Shown one piece after another: positions 60,688-64,000 of a DNA stretch of 64,000 nucleotides. The DNA comes from Nonomuraea longispora (GTDB lineage: Bacteria > Actinomycetota > Actinomycetes > Streptosporangiales > Streptosporangiaceae). The position numbers and the translations under genes are program-made. The notes under the pieces were generated by a model, which worked only from the letters and a program-made list of their open reading frames with translations, had not been told where the DNA came from and did no database searches. The stretch lies in assembly GCF_004348345.1 (NCBI RefSeq), contig NZ_SMJZ01000005.1, positions 1 to 64,000 on the forward strand. The letters run 5' to 3'. Every line of letters starts with the position of its first letter. Within the stretch, counting starts at the first letter, position 1.

Positions 60688-61745
60688 TCCACGTCGGCGT
60701 AGCTGTGCAGGCCGTCGAAGAAGATGTTGACCCCGATCAGGTTGAACAGGAGGCAACCGAAAGCCACCAACTGCACGATCGTCGCCGACCTCCCCCGCCA
60801 ACCGGCCGTCACCCTGGCATGCAGGTAGGCGGCGTAGGCGACCCACGTGATGAACGCCCACACCTCCTTGGGGTCCCAGCCCCAGTAGCGGCCCCACGCC
60901 CGGTCCGCCCAGAGGGCGCCCGCGATGACGGCGAACGTCCACACAGGAAACGCGAGCACGATCGCCCGGTGCGCCACCCGCTCCAGGTCGGCGCGGGCCG
61001 GCAGACGCGAGAGCCCGTCGCCGCGCAGCAGGTAGAGCACACCTGACACGCCCGCGATGATGAACAGGCCGCTGGCGACGATCGCGGCGGAGACGTGGAT
61101 GGCGATCCAGTACGAGTCGAGCGCCGGCACGACCGGCCCCGCGGTGGTGTAGAACGCCTTGACCGCGAGGCCAAGGCCGAGCGCCACGGTGACCATGACG
61201 AAGGAACCCAGGAAACGTACGTTCGCGCGCAACTGGGTGACCAGGAACGCGGTCACGGCGGCGAAGCAGATCGCCACCACGAACTCGTACATGTTGCCCC
61301 AGGGCCACCGGTCTGCGGCCAGGCCGCGCGTGGCGATGGCGCCGAGGTTGGCGGCCCAGCCGAGCCAGGCGAGCGCGAGGGCGGCCGTTCCCGCCCTGGC
61401 CACGGCCCTGGACGGCGGCGCGCCGCCGTCACCCTGGGAGGCCGCGACGCCACCGGCGGCCACGGCGCCGTCGTCGTCCTCGGACGCCGCGGCGCCGCCC
61501 GCGTCCACGTGGTCTGCCGGGAGCCCTGTGGCCGCGTCACGGCCCTGCTCCCCGTCTCCGGCCGCCGCGCCGACCGTGACCGGCTTCTTCGCGCCGAGCG
61601 GGCCGTCGGCGGACCGCTCGGCCACGCCGGGACGGGCCCGGCCGAAGGCGAGCTCGATCGCGAATCCGATCATGGCGACGAGATAGAGCAGGACGGCGGC
61701 GACGACGAAAAGGTCGCTCAGCTCTGCGAGTTGCTCAGCGGACAT
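60684..61745 (-). CDS. ccsB: c-type cytochrome biogenesis protein CcsB
   Basis: 353 aa polytopic protein with the WWD-type haem motif GRYWGWDPKEVWAFITW and the conserved His in AIHVSAAIV and HRAIVLAF regions. It carries haem across the membrane for covalent attachment to apocytochrome c (system II). An Ala/Gly-rich loop of ~80 residues (~35-110) separates the first helix from the rest. ATG 61745 overlaps the resB end by 11 bp; GGAG lies six bases upstream. Confidence 0.93.
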   Translation of the reverse strand: MSAEQLAELSDLFVVAAVLLYLVAMIGFAIELAFGRARPGVAERSADGPLGAKKPVTVGAAAGDGEQGRDAATGLPADHVDAGGAAASEDDDGAVAAGGVAASQGDGGAPPSRAVARAGTAALALAWLGWAANLGAIATRGLAADRWPWGNMYEFVVAICFAAVTAFLVTQLRANVRFLGSFVMVTVALGLGLAVKAFYTTAGPVVPALDSYWIAIHVSAAIVASGLFIIAGVSGVLYLLRGDGLSRLPARADLERVAHRAIVLAFPVWTFAVIAGALWADRAWGRYWGWDPKEVWAFITWVAYAAYLHARVTAGWRGRSATIVQLVAFGCLLFNLIGVNIFFDGLHSYADVD

Positions 61746-63294
61746 CCTTTTCTCCTGCTGCTAGAACCTTGACGATGTCGGTGAACTCCTCGGCGAAAGC
61801 CGCCGCGGAGCCTTCGGTGCGGGTCAGGCCGCCCACTTCGACCTTGCCGGCGTCGATCCGTACGAACACCCTGCGCCGCCTGATCATCAGCGACAGCGCG
61901 ATGGCGACGACGGCGGTGCCGCCGGCCGCCAGCGCGGGCACGCGGCCCGGGTCGTAGGCCGTCTGGAGCGTGATCCACTCCTTGACCCCGATGAACTCGA
62001 TCTTGCCCACCCCGCCCGGCAGGTCGACCGACTGGCCCACGGCCAGCGGCTTCGGCGTGTCGGAGGCCATGAGCAGCGGGTTGAGCTTCTTCATCACCTC
62101 GGGCGGCGCCAGCTCGTAGACCGACTGCGGCCGGCCTGAGCGCACGCCCAGATCGCCGGAGAACGCCCCGAGCACCTGCACCTCGGGGTTGAGCTCGCCG
62201 GGAAAGGCGGAGGCGTGGCTGCCGTCGGTCAGCGGCACGCTGGTGGGCAGGAACCGCAGCAGGAAGCCCAGCTGCTCCGGCTGCGCGTCGGGCGCTTTGA
62301 CCACGCATCCGGACGTCATCGTGTTCTTGTCCTCGATCAGGCACGGCACGGGCCCTTCGAAGGCCACCTGGCCTTTGCCGTCGGTCACCCTGAAGACGGG
62401 GGCGTAGCCGTTGCCGATCAGGTAACTCTGGGTGCCGTCCACGTCGAGAGGTTCGTTGACCTTGAGTTGGTAGTCGCGGGCCGGCGCCTCGGGCGAGTCG
62501 TTGACCTTCAGGTGGGCCGAGTAGTCGAGCACCTGGCCCTTCCTGTCGCCCGTCACCTGGTAGGAGACCTTGAGGTCGGCCAGTTGGAACGAGAACGGCT
62601 CCAGCGACTCCGCCGACACCTGGCTGCCGGGCGTGAACCGGTCGTAGGCGGCCACGGTGTTGGCGAACCCGTCGCCCTCGACGACGAGGACGTTGCCCCG
62701 GTAGCCGAAGAGCGAGCCGGCGCCGATCGCGACCAGGATGCCCAGCAGGGCGACGTGGAAGAACAGGTTGCCCGTCTCGCGCAGGTAACCTTTCTCCGCC
62801 GACACCCAGCCGTCGCCGGTGGCGACGCGGAAGCGCATCCTGCGCAGCCGCCGTGCGGCCTGCTCGACCGTGAGCTCGCCGTCGAACGTGGCCGAGTGGG
62901 GCAGCCTGGCGGGCCGCTTCGGCGCGGCGGGCGGCTTGCGTCGCAGCTCGCGCAGGTAGGTCGCGGTGCGCGGGACGATGCAGCCGACCAGCGAGGCGAA
63001 CAGCAGCAGATAGACGGCGGCGAACCAGGCCGAGCCGAACACCTCGAAGAGCTGGAACCTGTCGTACCACTCGGCCAGGGTCGGGTTCTGCTCGTAGAGG
63101 GCGGCCACCTTGTCGGGCTCGACGCCGCGCTGCGGCACCACCGAGCCGGGCACGCTGCCGAGCGCCAGCAGGAACAGCAGGATCAACGCCGTCCGCATCG
63201 AGGTGAGGGTGCGCCACCCCCAGCGCAGCCAGCCGACCGGGCCGAGCCCTGCGGGCCTGGGCGAACGCGGCTTCTCCAGCTCCTGGACGCTCAT
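61735..63294 (-). CDS. resB: Cytochrome c biogenesis protein ResB
   Basis: 519 aa, starting [20 protein letters not shown]. Helices at ~35-55 and ~95-115 and near the C-terminus flank a large extracytoplasmic domain; FGYRGNVLVVEGDGFANTV and VLGAFSGDLGVRSGRPQSVY are typical. ResB and CcsB form the system II haem-ligation complex. ATG 63294 shares its A with the ccdA stop (TGATG). Confidence 0.93.
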   Translation of the reverse strand: MSVQELEKPRSPRPAGLGPVGWLRWGWRTLTSMRTALILLFLLALGSVPGSVVPQRGVEPDKVAALYEQNPTLAEWYDRFQLFEVFGSAWFAAVYLLLFASLVGCIVPRTATYLRELRRKPPAAPKRPARLPHSATFDGELTVEQAARRLRRMRFRVATGDGWVSAEKGYLRETGNLFFHVALLGILVAIGAGSLFGYRGNVLVVEGDGFANTVAAYDRFTPGSQVSAESLEPFSFQLADLKVSYQVTGDRKGQVLDYSAHLKVNDSPEAPARDYQLKVNEPLDVDGTQSYLIGNGYAPVFRVTDGKGQVAFEGPVPCLIEDKNTMTSGCVVKAPDAQPEQLGFLLRFLPTSVPLTDGSHASAFPGELNPEVQVLGAFSGDLGVRSGRPQSVYELAPPEVMKKLNPLLMASDTPKPLAVGQSVDLPGGVGKIEFIGVKEWITLQTAYDPGRVPALAAGGTAVVAIALSLMIRRRRVFVRIDAGKVEVGGLTRTEGSAAAFAEEFTDIVKVLAAGEKDVR

Positions 63295-64000
63295 CAGATC
63301 ACCGGCTCGAAGGCGCCGATCAGGCCCTGTATGGCGGCGATCAGCTCTCCCCACAGCCCGGTCACGAGCAGCACGCCGACGGCCACCATCATGCCGCCGC
63401 CGAACCTGGTGATCAGGCGCGAGTGCCTGCGGACGGCCCGGAACGTACGCAGCGCCTTGCTGTAGGCGAGCGCCGCCCCCACGAACGGCAGCCCGAGCCC
63501 GAGCGCGTACGCGAACGCGAGCAGAGCCCCGCGCCCCGCGCTGCCCTCGTTGAGTCCGAGGGCCAGCACGACGGCCAGCGTGGGCCCGATGCACGGGGTC
63601 CACCCGAGCCCGAACACCACACCGAGCAGCGGCGCTCCCGCCAGCCCCGCGGACGGCAGCCGGTGGATGCGCACGTCGCGCATCAGGGCGGGCACGACGC
63701 CGAGGAACGCCAGCCCTAGCAGGATGGTGAGCACGCCGAGCACCCGCGTGATGATCTCGGCGTTGCCGAACATGACCTCTCGGAGCCCGCCGAACAGCGC
63801 CCCGCTGAGCACGAAGACCAGCCCGAAGCCGGTCACGAACAGGACCGTGCCGAACACCAGACGCCACCGCCTGGGGTCGGCGCTCATGCCGGTCACGTAC
63901 GACAGGTAGCCGGGCACCAGCGGCAGCACGCACGGCGACAGGAAGGACACCACCCCGGCGAGCACCGCGATCGGCACCGCGAGCAGCAGCGAGCCCGAGG
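63294..64000 (-). CDS. ccdA: Cytochrome c biogenesis protein CcdA (5' end missing)
   Basis: At least 235 residues visible; the frame stays open at the right edge. [20 protein letters not shown] and [15 protein letters not shown] contain the redox Cys of CcdA/DsbD-like transporters, which pass electrons from thioredoxin across the membrane to keep apocytochrome Cys reduced. Upstream in-frame [15 protein letters not shown] matches the usual CcdA N-terminus, so only ~10-15 residues are missing. First visible gene of the ccdA-resB-ccsB run. Confidence 0.93.
   Translation of the reverse strand, partial: SGSLLLAVPIAVLAGVVSFLSPCVLPLVPGYLSYVTGMSADPRRWRLVFGTVLFVTGFGLVFVLSGALFGGLREVMFGNAEIITRVLGVLTILLGLAFLGVVPALMRDVRIHRLPSAGLAGAPLLGVVFGLGWTPCIGPTLAVVLALGLNEGSAGRGALLAFAYALGLGLPFVGAALAYSKALRTFRAVRRHSRLITRFGGGMMVAVGVLLVTGLWGELIAAIQGLIGAFEPVI

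Noticed and set aside
1-64000. tRNA-based attachment site for the integrative element
   Set aside because: No tRNA-like sequence was seen near 23-36 kb, and msrA 3' ends flank the element instead.

Overview
The window is high-GC actinobacterial chromosome. Gene content (menaquinone-linked complex I operon, BldC-type regulator, DUF397, AICE-type Rep, many GTG starts, leaderless-type promoters) suggests a sporulating actinomycete, most plausibly a Streptosporangiaceae/Nonomuraea-like genome. No rRNA, tRNA or CRISPR was seen. All functional names are inferred from motifs and family knowledge; nothing was searched.

Layout. (1) 1-10.6 kb: a sugar-nucleotide/exopolysaccharide cluster. A priming glycosyl-1-phosphate transferase leads rfbA-rfbB-rfbD on the minus strand with rfbC on the plus strand. 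Beyond it is a separate, translationally coupled minus-strand cassette: C-methyltransferase, cytidylyltransferase, PIG-L deacetylase, SDR, DUF4910 zinc protein and an uncharacterised Cys-containing protein that runs off the left edge. (2) 10.7-21 kb: ordinary accessory genes: a GntR/EamA pair with a visible operator, GNAT, MmcQ, VOC, methyltransferase, a P450 divergent from a TetR with a palindromic operator, a ROK regulator, a decayed LuxR regulator, a hydrolase and a small secreted protein. (3) 21-25.4 kb: a decayed strip of toxin-antitoxin remnants, ending with an apparently intact PIN / XRE-ImmA pair. (4) 25.4-35.7 kb: an integrative element next to msrA, with a large serine recombinase (frameshifted), a rolling-circle-type Rep, an XRE-TPR regulator (frameshifted), a SLOG protein, an AT-rich SLATT/DUF4231 membrane protein and an HNH protein. 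Orphan msrA 3' ends at 23.3 kb and 25.4 kb indicate two successive insertions at msrA. (5) 35.6-55.2 kb: msrA, rarD, then an unbroken minus-strand operon reading menJ-nuoA to nuoN-polyprenyl diphosphate synthase, preceded by a near-consensus Rex operator. (6) 55-64 kb: DUF397 with a broken partner, menG, a secreted propeller protein, DUF4229, a BldC-like regulator, a metallopeptidase, and ccsB-resB-ccdA for cytochrome c maturation (ccdA runs off the right edge).

How the parts work together. The menJ-nuo-polyprenyl synthase operon plus menG makes the menaquinone pool and the NADH dehydrogenase that reduces it, and the Rex site suggests control by NADH/NAD+. The ccs genes supply holo-cytochromes downstream. 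The rfb genes make dTDP-6-deoxyhexoses for an extracellular glycan; the coupled cassette beside them probably makes or trims an additional modified sugar. The island at msrA has broken integration and control genes, but its cargo genes (SLATT, HNH, PIN/ImmA, SLOG) are open and look like conflict or defence functions.
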